Source: Podospora comata
Lineage: Eukaryota > Ascomycota > Sordariomycetes > Sordariales > Podosporaceae
NCBI GenBank assembly: GCA_017354895.1
Contig: CP071495.1
Coordinates: forward strand, 2,339,001 to 2,403,000
Length of the DNA: 64,000 nt
Direction: 5' to 3'
Below the pieces are notes generated by a model, which did no database searches, was not told the origin of the DNA, and saw only the letters and a program-made list of their open reading frames with translations. Position numbers and translations under genes: made by a program. Below are positions 20,379 through 33,200 of this stretch, piece by piece (within the stretch, counting starts at the first letter, position 1; every line of letters starts with the position of its first letter).

Positions 20379-22959
20379 ATGGCATCGTCACCGGTAGCAG
20401 AGCTCGAGGCTGGGCTGCAAGCCTTGCTCAGCCTCAAGGCTCCAGGCGTATCTGGTTCTCGGATCTCAAATCTTACTGCACTTTGCGTCAACAACCCACA
20501 GGTAAGCGGACGCGTGAAGCGATTCAATTCGATGTTGTAGACGGTTATACTAATTCTGGTGTCTCATTTGATAGTCTGAGTCGGTCATCGTCCAAAAATT
20601 CTATACACATCTCAAGAAAACACCCGGAACACACAAGCTGGGCGTCCTCTACGTCGTAGACCAAGTAGCACGGGAGTGGTTGAAGAAAGCCAAGGCTCTG
20701 GGACAGTTTCCCATAAATTCTTCAGCGCAAGATGGCACATATGCTGCGGGCGTGCATAGATTGACTGAACTCATGCCCACTCTGATGAACGACAGCATCT
20801 CGGCGGCTCCAGAAGATCAAAAGGTACGCACATATGATTATGCACTGAATTTTTGCCGCTCCAGCACCCAATAGACGAAAAGAGAGAGGGTGGGTTTTTG
20901 CAACTAGCTATTGGCGATGACCTCACAGTTGGTGTAGACAACTGCTGCCCTCGCTTCGTTGTCTTGCCTCGTCCAGCCGGTGAACTTCGGCAGCATTCTC
21001 AAAGTCTTGGGCGCCCACATATACACATACATCCCTGCTTCATCACCATGACTAGTAACTCACACGTATGCCGGTATGTAGGACAAGATCAAGAAACTGC
21101 TCGATATTTGGGAGAAGGGCGAGACGTTTCCCGCTGCCATGGTTAGTTCCTGGCGGGAGAAGCTCAATGCTCCCCAGCCGACACGTAGGTCATCCAAGAT
21201 GTCACCGCTTCTTTGTGTAGATGCACCTCTGACAAGACCCCTGCCAACAGTCCAATCAACAACACCTCCCGGAAGCCCTCCCCCCAACCTGATGGCTTCG
21301 CTTGGAATTGGAAGCAAGCCGCCTGCACCGCCAGCAACGCAAAGCAACCCCCTAAACATTCTTGAGACCCTTGCCAACCTGGCTCGCCAAAATGCGCCCA
21401 GTACACAGAGTAATCACTCGGCCGGGCCAGTCCCGGCCCCGGCCCCTCCCGCGGCCCCAGTCCAAGCTCCAGTTCAAGCCCCGGCCCCGACTGCGGCTCC
21501 GGCCCCTGCTCCGCTGCCTGCAGCCTTGTACGGCATCCTTGGTAGCCAGCCTGGCAATAGCGCCATGCAGCCTGCTGCTCCGCCTATCAATATGTCCACA
21601 TTGCCACATGCCTTTCCACCACCCATGGCAGCTCCTCAGCCTGCCCATTTCCCACCACCCGCAGCACCTCCAGTGCTCAATGGTGCGGCCAATCCAGCTG
21701 CCAATCCTGCGGCCGTCCAGCTATTGAGCGCCTTGCTGGCCCAAGGTGTACCTGTCGAACAAATCGCCAGCGTAATGCAGCTCATGACCCAAAACACTGC
21801 GGCTACCGGATCTCCAGCCGTCCCACAAACCGGCTTCCCGCAGCCACCTCAAGCCGCTTACCCCGGCTACCCAGCTCCTCCCGTCAGTGCCGGCCCTGGT
21901 CCAGCCCCCTGGGAAGCGCCCAGACATGCAGCCGACTCCCGTGATCGCAACGGCTATCACTCACCGGGGCGTGTTCCCCGCGGTAGATCCCGCTCCCGCT
22001 CGCCGGGACGCTGGGACGCCAGAGACTCACCCCGATCCCGCCGCAACGACCGCGGAGGATTCGACTACAACCGCCCAGCCTCGCCAAACCGGGGTTACAA
22101 TGATGACAGGGGATATCGCCAGCGCTCGCCCCAGGGCAGGAGAGGTAGCCCATCAGATAACTTTTCCCGTCAACAACAGCAACAACAAGGACCACCACAG
22201 CCCAACGGAGAAAAATGGGTCGATCACGACCCTACCGTTCCCCCTGGCCACTTCAAGGTCTTGTCGCGAACCCTTTTCGTTGGCGGGGTCATGGTTTCCG
22301 AGCCCGAATTACGGGAAATCTTCTCTCGCTTCGGCGAGGTCCAAAGTGCCATTGTTCACAAGGAGAAGAGACACGCCTTTGTGAAAATGTATTACAGGAA
22401 AGATGCCGAAAAGGCCAAGGCGGCCATGTCGGAGGGGGGGGCGAGGGGGAACGAGCTCCGGACGAAGTGGGGAGTGGGCTTTGGGCCCCGGGATTGCAGT
22501 GATTACGGCACTGGAATTTCTGTTATTCCTATTCAAAAGCTCACGGAAGCGGATAGGAAGTGGGTGTTGACTGCGCCGTACGGCGGTAGTGGCGGGAGGC
22601 CAATTGTGACGGGAATGGTGGTGGAGGAGCCGGATATTGAGATTGGTGCGGGGGTGTCGAGTAAGGCGATCTCTAGGAGGATGCAAACTGATAAAGGCGG
22701 GAGTCACGGGCCTAAGTCAAGTAAACGGGAGGAGGACCATCACCATGATGGGGGGTATCAGGGTGGTGGTGGTGGTGGTGGGAGAGGGGGATGGGGAGGA
22801 GGGAAGAAGGATAGGGGTGGAAGGGGGGGGGGTTTTGATGGGAAGAGGGGAAGTCATGGCGGGAATGGGAGCCAACAGAATGGCGATGATCCAATTGTTA
22901 TGGAATTGCCGCCGGGAATCCAAATGAGTAGGAATGGGCCGGTCTTTCAGGGGTTTTAA
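20379..22959 (+). CDS. NRD1/SEB1-like CID-RRM transcription termination factor
   Basis: About 749 residues from exons 20379-20501, 20575-20823 and 21082-22959. Residues 1 to ~150 form a CTD-interacting domain: LEAGLQALLSLKAPGVSGSR, SESVIVQKFYTHLKKTPGTH, then GVLYVVDQVAREW, which binds the phosphorylated RNA polymerase II tail. A long Pro/Ala/Gln linker follows, then an Arg-Ser/Asp patch (RGRSRSRSPGRWDARDSPRS). The RRM (from about 516) has RNP2 TLFVGGV and RNP1-like KRHAFVKMYY. The downstream GFGPRDCSDYGTGISVIPI is the extension shared by Nrd1 and S. pombe Seb1. The C-terminus is Gly/Arg-rich. The family couples RNA recognition to Pol II termination and 3'-end formation. A further 66-nt intron (21188-21253, GTAGGT...CAACAG) is possible; it is in frame and stop-free, so I cannot decide by frame. 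Confidence 0.9.
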
Positions 22960-23649
22960 TGGCGGTTATTAGGGTTTGCCTTTTTTTTTCTCTAGTAGCA
23001 GCGTCATGGACAAAATAATAGGACTTGCATTGCAAAATGAAGACCTTGAACATAGCAGACATGACTTCAGCTTTCATTTATTGAAGCTTGTTTATTCACT
23101 TCTCTTTTGAGGCCTTCAAAAATAGCAGGCAAGCCCTCGACTATGTTTCCAACTCGTATTCACTACCTTGACTGTCTTTGAAGGCCTCTTGGCTATCCTT
23201 CGATAGTTATTTCTCTTTTAAAGGTGTTAAGCCAACAATTTATTATATGTTTTACTGACTTGGTGTGTCTGGCCAGGTATAGAACTCAAGGCTGGGGAAA
23301 AGGGGGAAGTAGGATGATGGGCACCTATCGAGAGCGTTGGGTAAAACATGATGAGGTTCTAGTAGTGGGTTGGCTCGGCATGATGCCTTGACATAAGAGC
23401 CAGGGAAAACAATGGTATTTGGACAATTGTGGAGCGACTGTGAGAATGCATCTGTTCTCTTGTCCCGCCTTTCACATCACTGCCGTATACCATATCCAAA
23501 CCAGTCACAGGCAGAAGAATATCAAACGGGCATTCCCATATCCCACAATGTCTGTGTGCATGCACGTCTCTTATATACCCGACCTCCACATCACCTGTTC
23601 AAGGCAACCTCAACTCCTTTGTCATCATGCCGTTGCTCCCCATTCTACC
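22960..23649. other. convergent intergenic region with degenerate 21-bp repeats
   Basis: About 690 bp between the NRD1-like and bZIP gene ends. It is AT-richer than its flanks and carries a few degenerate copies of the 21-bp repeat (listed separately). No gene was seen. Confidence 0.4.
23090..23235 (+). repeat. short degenerate array of the 21-bp CTATCCTTGAAGGCCTCTT repeat
   Basis: The segment 23161-23230 reads ACTGTCTTTGAAGGCCTCTTG followed by GCTATCCTTCGATAG and a decayed unit ending TTTTAAAGGTGTTA. The preceding 70 bp hold a weaker inverted or direct remnant (GAGGCCTTCAAAAATAG). The sequence is the same as the units of the larger array near 42.3 kb. Confidence 0.6.
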
Positions 23650-25761
23650 TCACCCCCTCCTCAATTTATACGTCCCCCCCAACCCAGGAAAAGCCCTCTC
23701 AAACTCCTCCCCCAAACTCCAGCTCTCCAACCTCCTCACATGCGCCTCAAAAGCGGGATTAATCGCCATCCCATCCCCCACCCCTGCGACCCCCCCTTTC
23801 TCTTTCTGTCGTAGTAGTACACACCCCCCCTCCCCCTCCCCTTCCTCCCCCCAACCAACCCTCAAAGTCCCAGTAAACGGTATAAAAAAATTCTCAAACT
23901 CTATCCCCCCCTCCTCCGTATCACCATCACACATTTGTACAATCCTCTCCCTCATCCCTCCCCAGGGTATATAATCCACCCAGGCCGGGTGCCTTTTCCG
24001 TCTCTGCAATCCCCCGGGGCGAAAATACTCCGGGATCCTCTCCCAGTTTTCTCTTGTGGGGGAGACTTGCCAGCGCATGAAGAGGAACATGAGGTACAAA
24101 ACCGCCGCGCGCTCCGGGAGACGGGACAGGCCGGGGAAGCGGGCGAGGATGTCCGTAAAAACTTTTGATAGGGGGTGGGAGGGGGTTGACGGGTTGAGGA
24201 GGGAGGAGATGGAGGGGTAGGGCGGGCCGAGGACGTCGTTTGCGTGCGAGGAGGGGAGGGAGAGGAGGTGGCGGCGTTCGGAGAGGAAGTCTAGGAGGAT
24301 TGAGTCGAGGGGGCAGGTTGGGGGGGAGTTGAGTGGGAGGGTGAAGAAGTCTTCATCATCATCATCTTCTTCTTCTTCTCGGGGTTGATGTTGTGGTAGT
24401 GGTGGTGGTTGAGTGGGTTTCGTGAAAGGGGTTTGTGTGGGTGGTATCAACAGAGGGACTTGATGATGGTACTGGGTGGAAGCAGCAGCAGCAGCGTTTT
24501 GATGTATCCGGGCGATTTTCTGGGCCGGGTCGAGGAGGAATTCGAGGCCGAGACGGTCTGAACCTAGGTCCAACCCGTGACCGAGGTCGTGGCGTTGCTG
24601 CGCGAAAATACCGGCCTGGGAAGAGGGTTGAGGTTGCTGAAGCTGGTGTGGCTGGTGTGGATGTTGCTGGTGTTGTTGACCTTCTGTGCACATGGGTGTC
24701 ACCACAGGCGACATACTGTTATGCCATCGTCCATGAGTACCGACAGAGCCCGGAGAGGCAACACTGTCCGGGCCAGACCCCGAAAACCCCACAGATGTCC
24801 GAGTTGGTGCTACTAGTCCATGCTGTTGGTGGTGCAACGACGGATGGTGTGTCTGAGCTGGCGAAGGTAACGGCGCAGGATACTGCTGCCCAACTATACA
24901 TCCCATCAGCCTCTGGGCAGGAACGCGACGAGACAAACAAAACTTACCTATTGGCGGCGACCCCTTAGCCAACAGAGGCTGAACCAAGTGCATAATACTA
25001 GCCAGACATGCCTTCACCTCAGCCAGCTCCGCCTCAACAGCCTCCCTCTGGCGAACAGCAGCCTGCAGCTCCAGATACGGCTGCTGAGACTTGAGCTCAC
25101 GAATCTCCCGCTCATACTGCTCAATCTTGAGGCGCTGCCTCTCTCGGATAGCACGCTGTGCGTCACGATCTGACAGCCTTGTTAGTGCCACTCATGACTA
25201 GGGGGAGCAGGTTAGACGGGCCGGAGAGAACAATGAACGGATACCCCCCGGATAACCGCACCCGCCCTTGCAATCCAGCCCAAAAAAATGTTTCCACACT
25301 TTCCGGAGCGGGATGCCGACCGCCATCGGGGGAGGATTTCACACCACCAGGAGAAAAAGACGTTAGAACAAGCTCCACTTACCATTCGCCCGTTTCTTGG
25401 CCAGCTGCTCCGGGGTCAAGTTCGCAACTCCTCTCGATCCCGGGACCGCCTTGCGCTTTTTGGAGATTCCACCGGTGCCGACATTGTCTGCCGTGTTGTC
25501 CGGGAGGTTGCTGTTGGCAGTCCCGTCGGTGTTCACACCGCTCATCGGCGTCGTTATCGTTGAGGAAATAGACGCAGACGCGGTTGACGATTCCCCGTTG
25601 CTGCTGCCGAATTCACCACCGACACCACCGGACCCGGGCGCCAATGCTCGTGGCCCTTTTCCTCCCCCTCTAATGAGGGCCGAGACCGTTGCGGGTGCAG
25701 CAGCAGATGCGGCGGGTGTGAATGATGCAAGGCCATTCAAATTGACATGGTTCCCGGCCAT
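23650..25761 (-). CDS. bZIP transcription factor with C-terminal DUF3425
   Basis: About 632 residues from exons 25761-25383 and 25169-23650. The splice (GTAAGT...CTGTCAG) rebuilds the basic region LAKKRAN|DRDAQRAIRERQR at about residues 119-139, with the heptad leucine-zipper segment behind it (LKIEQYEREIRELKSQQPYL). The middle is Gln/His/Pro-rich and disordered. The last ~170 residues are the DUF3425 module: AVLYLMFLFMRWQVSPTREN, then WERIPEYFRPGGLQRRKRHP and AWVDYIPWGGMRERIVQ. This pairing is common in filamentous ascomycetes, in nuclear transcription factors of mostly unknown target. A second intron is possible at 24947-24894 (GTAAGT...TATAG, 54 nt), which would remove 18 odd residues in frame; an acceptor a few bases further would shift frame. 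No function can be inferred beyond DNA binding. Confidence 0.88.
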
Positions 25762-26091
25762 GGCCCGAATTGAAAGAAAGAGTTAGTAAAGATGATGCCG
25801 CCGGAAGTTCAACGGCCGGCGTCATCCGAATATAACTGTGTGTAACACCACGCTTTCAACTTCGCACACACCCTTCTCGCTCGCTGTGGATGCGCGGTCG
25901 CCGAATAAACGGACCCGACAACGCGGTAACGGAAGCGGCGGGCGGCTGATGGGATCATCAGCCACAGCACGACATCAAATTATGACTAATCACATTCGTT
26001 GAGTTTTATGCTAAACATCGTGTTCAGTTATTCGGTTCTTTTCTATACACGCCTGCCTACCAATGCCAAAGCAACAAAAAAAGTAAGGGTA
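25762..26091. promoter_or_regulatory. promoter of the bZIP gene
   Basis: A 330-bp gap holding the bZIP gene promoter and the 3' UTR of the WD40 gene upstream of it on the same strand. No other feature was seen. Confidence 0.4.
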
Positions 26092-27985
26092 TCAATAAGA
26101 AAACTTTTGAATAACCGATCCAACGCCAACAAACAAACTGGGATGCTGATCAGAAGCCACCGTCTGGAACTGGATGGCCTTCACCACCCCCGGCGCCCTA
26201 CTCTTGTCCACATCCCCCGATGGCATCCTCGATCCATCCCGTAGCGAGTACAGTCCAACCGTGCAATCATCATGAGCAGCCGCAACAACACCATGTCCAT
26301 ACCCCGGCTGCGTAAGCACATCCAGCCCAATCTTGATATGTGCCTCGTTGCGATAGCCAGGAAACTCCACCGCCGGAGCCGCAGTGTTTCGCTCCCAGGG
26401 CTCAAACGGCTTCTCGCCCGCCTTCTGCTCCTTCGCTTTCACAAAGCGAAGATCATAGATGCACATCGCGTTCTTTGGTCCCGCAGCGAGGACATCAAAG
26501 CCACCGACGGCCCTGAGATGTGCCACGCTGCTCTTGTGGCGGAAAACCATCGAATCCCATGCTTCCGGCGCCGTCCGCGTATCGAGTTGACAAACGTGAC
26601 CTGAACGAGTGCCGGCGAGGACCACTTGAGGCTGCGCATGAAGAAAGTCAACCGCGAGTACATCGCCTCGAAAAGGCGGCACAAGTTTCGCTGGTCGACG
26701 CCTGGTGTCCATTTCAGTCGTGGCAGCAGTCGCACCAGGACCTCGGGCACAATACACGCCACGCTGGGTTCCCAAAACAAGTCTGGCCCCGGTCTCTTCA
26801 GGCGACCAGTCTCCAGCGTTGATGTAGTTATTACGTAGTGTGGTTATGAGGCCGCCACTGTGCAAGACTACAATGCAAGAATCAAGTCAGCAAATCGGTT
26901 CTGGTCTGAGTCACAAAACTCCAGAATGGGTGAGCAGAAAGAAGGCCACCCACGTGGGAAACACCCTTCTTGCCCGGAAGAGAATCCATATTCGTAGCAC
27001 GCTTTCGGGGTGGTGGAATGGATGTGGTTGCCAAGGAATAACAGCGCTTCTCCCCTTCCTTTAATACCAACCATGTTAGTGTCCCCCCTTTCGCTCCTAT
27101 GTTCAACGTACTGTCCTGGCCAGCGACACCTCCGTACCCGGTTGCAAAGGTAGTTGACCCTTCAGATAAACACACGTTAGCAATTCAATATCCTGCCCCC
27201 CTCAACAAGAGTAAACCAACCTCCCCTCCCTTCCCAACGGCGCAGCCGAAACCGACATCCCCATCTGCTCCATCCCTACATCATCACTATTAGCAACCCC
27301 CCACCTTCCCCAACCAAGTTACCAAACTCACCAGCAAAAACCCACACCGACTCCTCACCAACCTCATCCTCCTCCTTCTCCCACCCATCCTCCCCCTCCT
27401 TCCTCCCCTCCTTCTGCGCCTCCCTCTGCCCAGCCACATAAAAACAATCAATCACCCCCCCGTCCCCCTCCTCCAAATTAACCCACATCTTGATCTTCCC
27501 CCTATCCTCCAACCCCCCAGCCCACTCCTTCACAATCCCATCATCCCCTTCCCGCCCAGTCTCCCTCCCCAACACCCAACCAACATCAACCCTCCTAACC
27601 CTCTCCCTCCTCACCCTCTCCTTCCACTCCCTCTCCCCCCTTTCCCTCTCCACCTCCTTCCTCCGCCTCTTCACCTCCCCTTCACTCCCCCAAGCAGCCG
27701 CCCCACCAGGCAACACCGTCCTTTTGCTATCCTCAATCTTGAAGTACTTCCTCTTGACCTCATCTATATCATCCCCCAAGTCAGCACATGTGTCAGCCAA
27801 GTTTCCTTCCCCTCTCCCACCTTGCGCACACCCTCGCCATCTCTAAAGAGTAAAAGATTGGTCCCCCATGAAGGGCTAAAGAACATCGCCAGAAACCCTC
27901 ATCACATGACCTCTTGACCCTCAAAAAGAGAAAAAAAAAATGACGTACCATAGTAAAACCCCGGAATCTCCCTCGGAGGTGGCAT
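26092..27985 (-). CDS. DCAF4-like WD40 protein
   Basis: A multi-exon gene. Well-supported exons are 27985-27949, 27763-27332 and 26867-26092; one or more short exons lie between 27275 and 26900, which I could not place exactly. The first junction gives MPPPREIPGFYYD|EVKRKYFKI, the hallmark start of DCAF4/WDR21 proteins (PGFYYD...YFKI). A long Glu/Arg/Lys-rich charged segment follows. The last exon encodes WD40 blades: INAGDWSPEETGARLVLGTQ, VLAVDFLHAQPQVVLAGTRS, SSVAHLRAVGGFDVLAAG with MCIYDLR, and HGVVAAAHDDCTVGLYSLRD. DCAF4 relatives are substrate receptors of CUL4-DDB1 ubiquitin ligases; the IYDLR motif at a blade end is a variant of the WDxR DDB1-contact motif. The ligase role is inferred from family, not shown here. 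Confidence 0.75.
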
Positions 27986-28666
27986 CCTGACTTCTTTGAG
28001 TCCTGAACCAAAATCCTCCAATCTCCGACAATTGTCCGAATCGGGGCAAAAAGGAAAACGGTGATGATGCAACTCGTAGTGGGTTGTTGGTGGCGCGTTG
28101 TCTAACAGGGAACCGCTTCAGAAAAGAGAATTGGTGTGATATTGGTGCTTACAGTAGTACCTTCTCTGGCGCAGTCGAAAGTGCAGATAGCGACTCGTGT
28201 TGTTGGTAGTGGCCGTTCGGCTGTTTAAAAGAGCATGAAAATCTTTGCCCAACAATGACAAGAGGTCGGTGCACGTGGGCAAAGCCAAAAAAACCACTTA
28301 TTCATGCTCGCCAGCAGCCACCATCAGCGCCACCACCATCACCACCATCACCACCACCCCTCTAGCAAGGTACATGTCACCACCACAGCAAAGCCAGTGT
28401 GAACGTAATTATGTTTTACTGTTTATTAGATCTGTCTAAACTATCGGGGCGCCACTAGTCCCCGGACAAAGTCGTGATCAAAGACTCCGAAAAATTAAAG
28501 TAGGTGCCCTGTAGCAGGCTCTCGACCCATGCCATGGTCTTATCATTCCTCCCAAAAGCCGAGGCGCTGCTATTCAGGGCGGGGTATGCGTTAAAAAAAC
28601 CATGGTATCTTAATTTGGTGCCATAACCATGGCACCCTGCCCATCCAAGCCATGCAACGAGGTCGC
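27986..28666. other. intergenic between DCAF4-like gene and PMA1 3' end
   Basis: About 680 bp: promoter of the DCAF4-like gene and 3' UTR of PMA1, both on the minus strand. It contains a short CAC/ATC microsatellite (28330-28358). No gene was seen. Confidence 0.4.
28330..28358 (+). repeat. CACCATCAC microsatellite
   Basis: Trinucleotide-based run of CACCACCATC units, imperfect, in the PMA1 downstream region. Confidence 0.7.
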
Positions 28667-31600
28667 TTACTGCGACTTCTCGTGCTGCGTAGACACACGC
28701 TGGAGAGAGACAACAAAGTCCTCCAGCGATCTCTGCTTCTGGTTGCCCTTGGGGGACTTGCCGTGCATGAGGTTGTCAAACCCGACAGAGTCCTGGAGGA
28801 TGTAGTAAACACCGCCCATGACGCAGAACACACCGAAAGAGAAGACCCAGACACGGACAACCGCGACGATCGAAGTCTGGTCACCGCCCTCAAACCATCC
28901 GAAGATACAGAAGAGAGTGGCCAAAATGTCAACGACGAGAATAGCGCCGGCCAATTGCCACGAGGGAAGAGAGGACCAGAAGGGACCGTTGGCACTGGAA
29001 AAGAGTTAGCATACTGCTTCATAGTCAACACAAAATCAAGGATAAAAACATACCGAGTGATGAAGATGAGCCAGTTCTCAGTGAGCGAGATCTGAAGGAA
29101 GACAACCTCGTCGAGGTTACCGAAGTTCTGGATGATACCACCGTTGGGGTGGGCGTACATGGTGGTGACAGTGATCCAGGTACCGACGGCAAGGACGACA
29201 CCGAGAAGGACGGACATACCCCAGAGCTTGGGCAGGTTCCACTTGACGGGGGTCTTGGAGTAGGGAGCGTTGTCGTAGGCAATGGCAAGGGTGGCAACAT
29301 CAGCGAAAATGGCGATGAAGACAACGAGCTCAATGTTGAGGGAGCGGTTGAGGATGGCGATCCAGAGACCAAGGTAGATCTCGAGATGGATAGACAGAGC
29401 GATACGGTAGACAACGTAGGCGTACATGCGGTGGAAAATCTGGCGAGAAGTCTTGAGGGCATCAATGATGGCACCGAGACCAGGGGCAAGGAAAACGATA
29501 TCGGCAGCAGAACGGGCAGCATCGGAAGCACCCTCAACAGCAATACCAGTGTCAGCCTTCTTGAGCGAGGGAGCATCGTTGACACCGTCACCAGTCATGG
29601 CAACGAGGTAGCCACGCTGCTGGAGAATCTCGACGACGTTGTACTTGTGCTGGGGGAAGACCTCGGCGAAACCATCGGCAGCCTCGACGAAATCGTAAAC
29701 CTCAGAGCCGGGCATGTCACCGCCGCCACCGAGACCGAGACGCTCGGCGTTGTAAACGTTGGTGCCGAGACCGAGCTGGCGAGAAGTCTCACGAGCGATA
29801 CCGACGGCGTCACCAGTAAGCATCTTGATGGAGAGACCGAGAGACTTGGCTTCGTTGATGGTGCGGGCGGTATCGTGACGAGGGGGGTCAGAGCAGGGCA
29901 TGATACCGAGAATCTCCCAGGAGCCCTCACCACGCTTGCGGGCAACACCGAGGGAACGGAAACCACGGGTAGCGAACTCGGCAACCTTGTTCTTGTAGTC
30001 GACATCAACCTCCTCGGGAATGGGGTGGTCTTCCTCAACGGTCTTCAGGACGAAAAGAGGGGCACCCTTGACGCAGATGATGCGCTCACCCTGGGGAGAC
30101 TCGACAACGGCTTGAACCTTCTTGGAGACGGGGTCGAAGGGGTGGAAATCGAGGACCTTGTACTTGGAGAGAACAGACTTGGCACGGGGGTAGAACTTGA
30201 GGGACTTGAGGAAAGCCTTGTCGATGGCATCCATACCCTTCTTCTTGCGGGAAGCGGCCAAGCAGGCAGTCAACATGAGGTCCTCGGGCTCGACACCAGC
30301 GACGGTGTAGGGCTCAGCGAGAGAGAGCTTGTTCTTGGTGAGAGTACCAGTCTTGTCAGAGCAGAGAATCTCGACACCGGCAAGGGACTCGATGGCAGAG
30401 AGCTTCTGGACGATGGCCTTCTTCTTGGCAAGGTAAGCAGCGCCGACAGCCATGGTGGTGGTGACGACGGCGGGAAGACCGACGGGAACACCAATGATGG
30501 TAATGGCGAGGGTGAACTCAAGGATCTTGACGATGCCGTTGTTGCGGTAGAAGGAAGCAACCCAGACGACCAAGTTGGTGAGAATGACGAGAACCAGGAG
30601 AATAGTACCAATGCCGTTGAGAACCTCGGTGAAGTGACCGGAGCCGGCGCTAGCAGCGTTCACGAGGGCAGCGGCACGACCGACGAAGGTGTTGTCACCG
30701 GTAGCAGTAACGACGAGGAAAGCCTCACCACGCTTGACAGCGGAAGAAGCGTAGCAGGAGTCGTTCTTGTGCTTGTCGACGGCGAGAGACTCACCGGTGA
30801 TGGCAGACTGATCAACCTGGAGGAAAGCATCATCGGTGACGATGCGACCATCGGCGGGAATGATGGTACCCTCCTCAACCTGCAGGATGTCACCGGGGAC
30901 GACCTCGGGGGCCTCAATCTCCTTGAGGGTGCCATCACGGAGGACGACAGCCTTGAGGGCGAGAGTCCTGTCAATGGGGGTTAGCAGGGCTGTCTGGCGC
31001 GGCAGAAAGCAGGACAAGACAAAACTCACTTCTTGAGTTCATCGACAATAGAACCAGCCTGGTATTCTTGGACGAAACCGACGACAGCGTTGAGAAGGAG
31101 CAGACCGCAAATGACACCGAAATCAACCCAGTCCTCGAGACCAGCAGCCACTGCCAGGTAAAGACGGTTAGCAAAAGCAATTCTTGTCGTTAGAACGTGG
31201 ATTGGCGATGCATGAAGCCACTCCGCTTGGCGCCCCGCTGAGCTGCAGAGGCGCCATGGCAGAGTGGGGGGCGAGATGCAAACATCGCCAAGGAAAATGT
31301 TTGGTGAGCCAACTTACAGACGGCGGCAGCCTCCATGACGAACTGAATGGGACCGACGAAGAAGCCAAGGAACTTCAGGAGAAGGTTCTCCTTCTCCTCC
31401 TTCATCTGGTTGAGACCATACTTGCGGCGTCTCTGGGTAACCTCCTGCTCGGTGAGACCGACGCGGGTGTCGGTCTGGAGCATGTCCTCAGGAATGACGC
31501 GCCCGGAGCCGGGAGCGACCTCCTCTTCTTCTTCAAACTAGACACGAGATGGGTTAGCAGGCGATCCCTCATTGACCGATTGGTCAAGCTGCCAAGACCG

Positions 31601-31881
31601 ACACCAACCCCCCCAAAACCAAGGCCGAAGCGACCGGGTGGTGGGCGGAATGGGGCGCGATGTGCGCTTGGCGAGACCGGGGTAGGGGGAAAGCTCACCA
31701 TGCCATGGCCGTCGTTGGACTCGAGGTCCTCGATGAGGGCGTCGATGTCCTCATCCTCCTCCTCTTCCTCCACGACCTTTTGCTTGGGAGGGGCGGCGTG
31801 GTGAGGGGCCTTCTCGTCAAAGTTGCCACTCTCAATGTTGGTCGACAGCGCGGGAGCGCCGGTGGTCGAATGTTCGGCCAT
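28667..31881 (-). CDS. pma1: plasma-membrane H+-ATPase PMA1 (P3A-type)
   Basis: A 921-residue proton pump from five exons: 31881-31699, 31537-31318, 31150-31030, 30967-29054 and 28994-28667; all junctions keep frame. The N-terminus is acidic ([19 protein letters not shown]). The actuator domain has TGES. The phosphorylation motif DKTGTLT puts the aspartate at about residue 379, as in yeast and N. crassa. [12 protein letters not shown] and [20 protein letters not shown] form the hinge and P-domain. About ten membrane helices are present, including [20 protein letters not shown] with the M4 proline kink. The C-terminal regulatory segment ([22 protein letters not shown] region) carries the Ser/Thr sites through which glucose controls these pumps. 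The enzyme uses ATP to export protons and energises nutrient uptake. Three of four introns fall in the first 175 codons. Very biased codons indicate high expression. Confidence 0.97.
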
Positions 31882-33200
31882 TGTGACGCGGTTGTCGGCA
31901 GATAAGCTCTGCTCGGGGCTGATCGGGACGAGGAGAAATAAAGGTGATCAGTAGGGCGCGGAGTGATCAAGTGATGCTTAGGTAGATATGGTTGTAGGTG
32001 GTGAACCAAAGCTAGGTGGGCGGACGCGGCCTCAAAGGTTGTTTGTTGTGACGACCTTATTAATAGGTGAGGTGGCGGTGATGCGGTGTTGGCGACCACA
32101 AAAACCGAGAGAGAATTAGGGTGTAGAGAGGAGAGTTGAGTTTGGACTCGAGGGAGAGCGAGACCTCACGTCGAAGGGAGAGTTAAAAAGGGCCTTCAAG
32201 CGTGAAGCAAAAAGAGGAAAGAGAGGGGGGAGGGAAGCGGGCAGTCCAAGTATTTCAACCTTTCCAACAACGCCGCGAACCACGAGCGACCTTTCCCGGC
32301 CCTGATCAAAGCTTCCTTGCCCGCTACAAGCTGCGCTACCGTGGGCACAGTACGGAATTGCACGTCCAAGCGAAGGTACCCAGGTACCGACCACCTACTG
32401 GACTGGTGGAACCTTCACCCGCTCACCCACTCATCACCCACCCACCCACCCACCCACACTCCATTGCTCCTCCAAAATCCATCCATCCCATCAATCAATC
32501 CACTCCAACTCGCCCACTCGTCAAACCCGCTCTTTTGCCTGCCCGCTGCTGCTGCGTGCCTGCCAGTCCAGTGCCCGTGCTCTGTTCCAGCTGCTTGCTG
32601 CTGCTGCTGCGATTACCGCTTCTTTCTACCTTCAGTTCCAGGTTTCCCCGACTCGCTCTTTGCCTCCTTCCCCGTCCTTCCATTGGGATGAATGCCTTAC
32701 ACTGTGTGTGCCCCCGACCCTAGACTGTGCGCTACTGGGCGTTCCTGCAGCATCGGCGCGTGGTCGGCGTGTTCTGCCGTCCCAATTGGCACTGTCCTTG
32801 TCTGCGCTGCCAGTCCTGCTTTCCTCTTCCTCCGAGACCCCAAGCAACCAAGCAACGGGCATCGCAACCCACAGCAACCACTTGCTACCCTGGTCCTTGA
32901 AAACAGTGGGTCGCGCAACTGCAGGTCACAATCAACAGCGAGGTACCTGAGGTGCACATTCTGGCCTTGTACCGGCTCCCCACTCTTGTCTGTCCTAGCC
33001 CGCCGAGGATGCCGCCATTGCCTGGGTCCTCGGTACCTTGTCGTGACTCCACTGCCAGGTACCTCCGTCATCCATTCACAGGCCTTGCGTGCGGGATTTT
33101 CTGGCTGTGCCTCTGTGGTTCTGAGAAGCTCTCTGCTTCTGGCAACGAGCTCTCAATGAGCAGAAAGGATGCAGGCATTCAGAAAGGCAAAAAGAGCTGC
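31882..33200 (-). promoter_or_regulatory. PMA1 promoter and 5' leader region
   Basis: Sequence directly upstream of PMA1. On the minus strand it is pyrimidine-rich near the gene. Further out it has a CCCA microsatellite, long stretches rich in CTGC/TGCC, and five of the GGTACC palindromes discussed under findings. Highly expressed fungal PMA1 genes usually have long leaders and promoters, so I assign this block to PMA1 by position. No coding frame has domain support. Confidence 0.45.
32436..32456 (+). repeat. CCCA microsatellite
   Basis: Five consecutive CCCA-type tetranucleotides in the PMA1 upstream region. Confidence 0.75.

Noticed and set aside
29149-30984. A 611-codon open frame antisense to PMA1
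   Set aside because: It is the mirror of PMA1's strong codon bias, which leaves few antisense stops. The translation is Gly/Glu/Asp/Leu-rich with no domain, and PMA1 itself is certain on the other strand.
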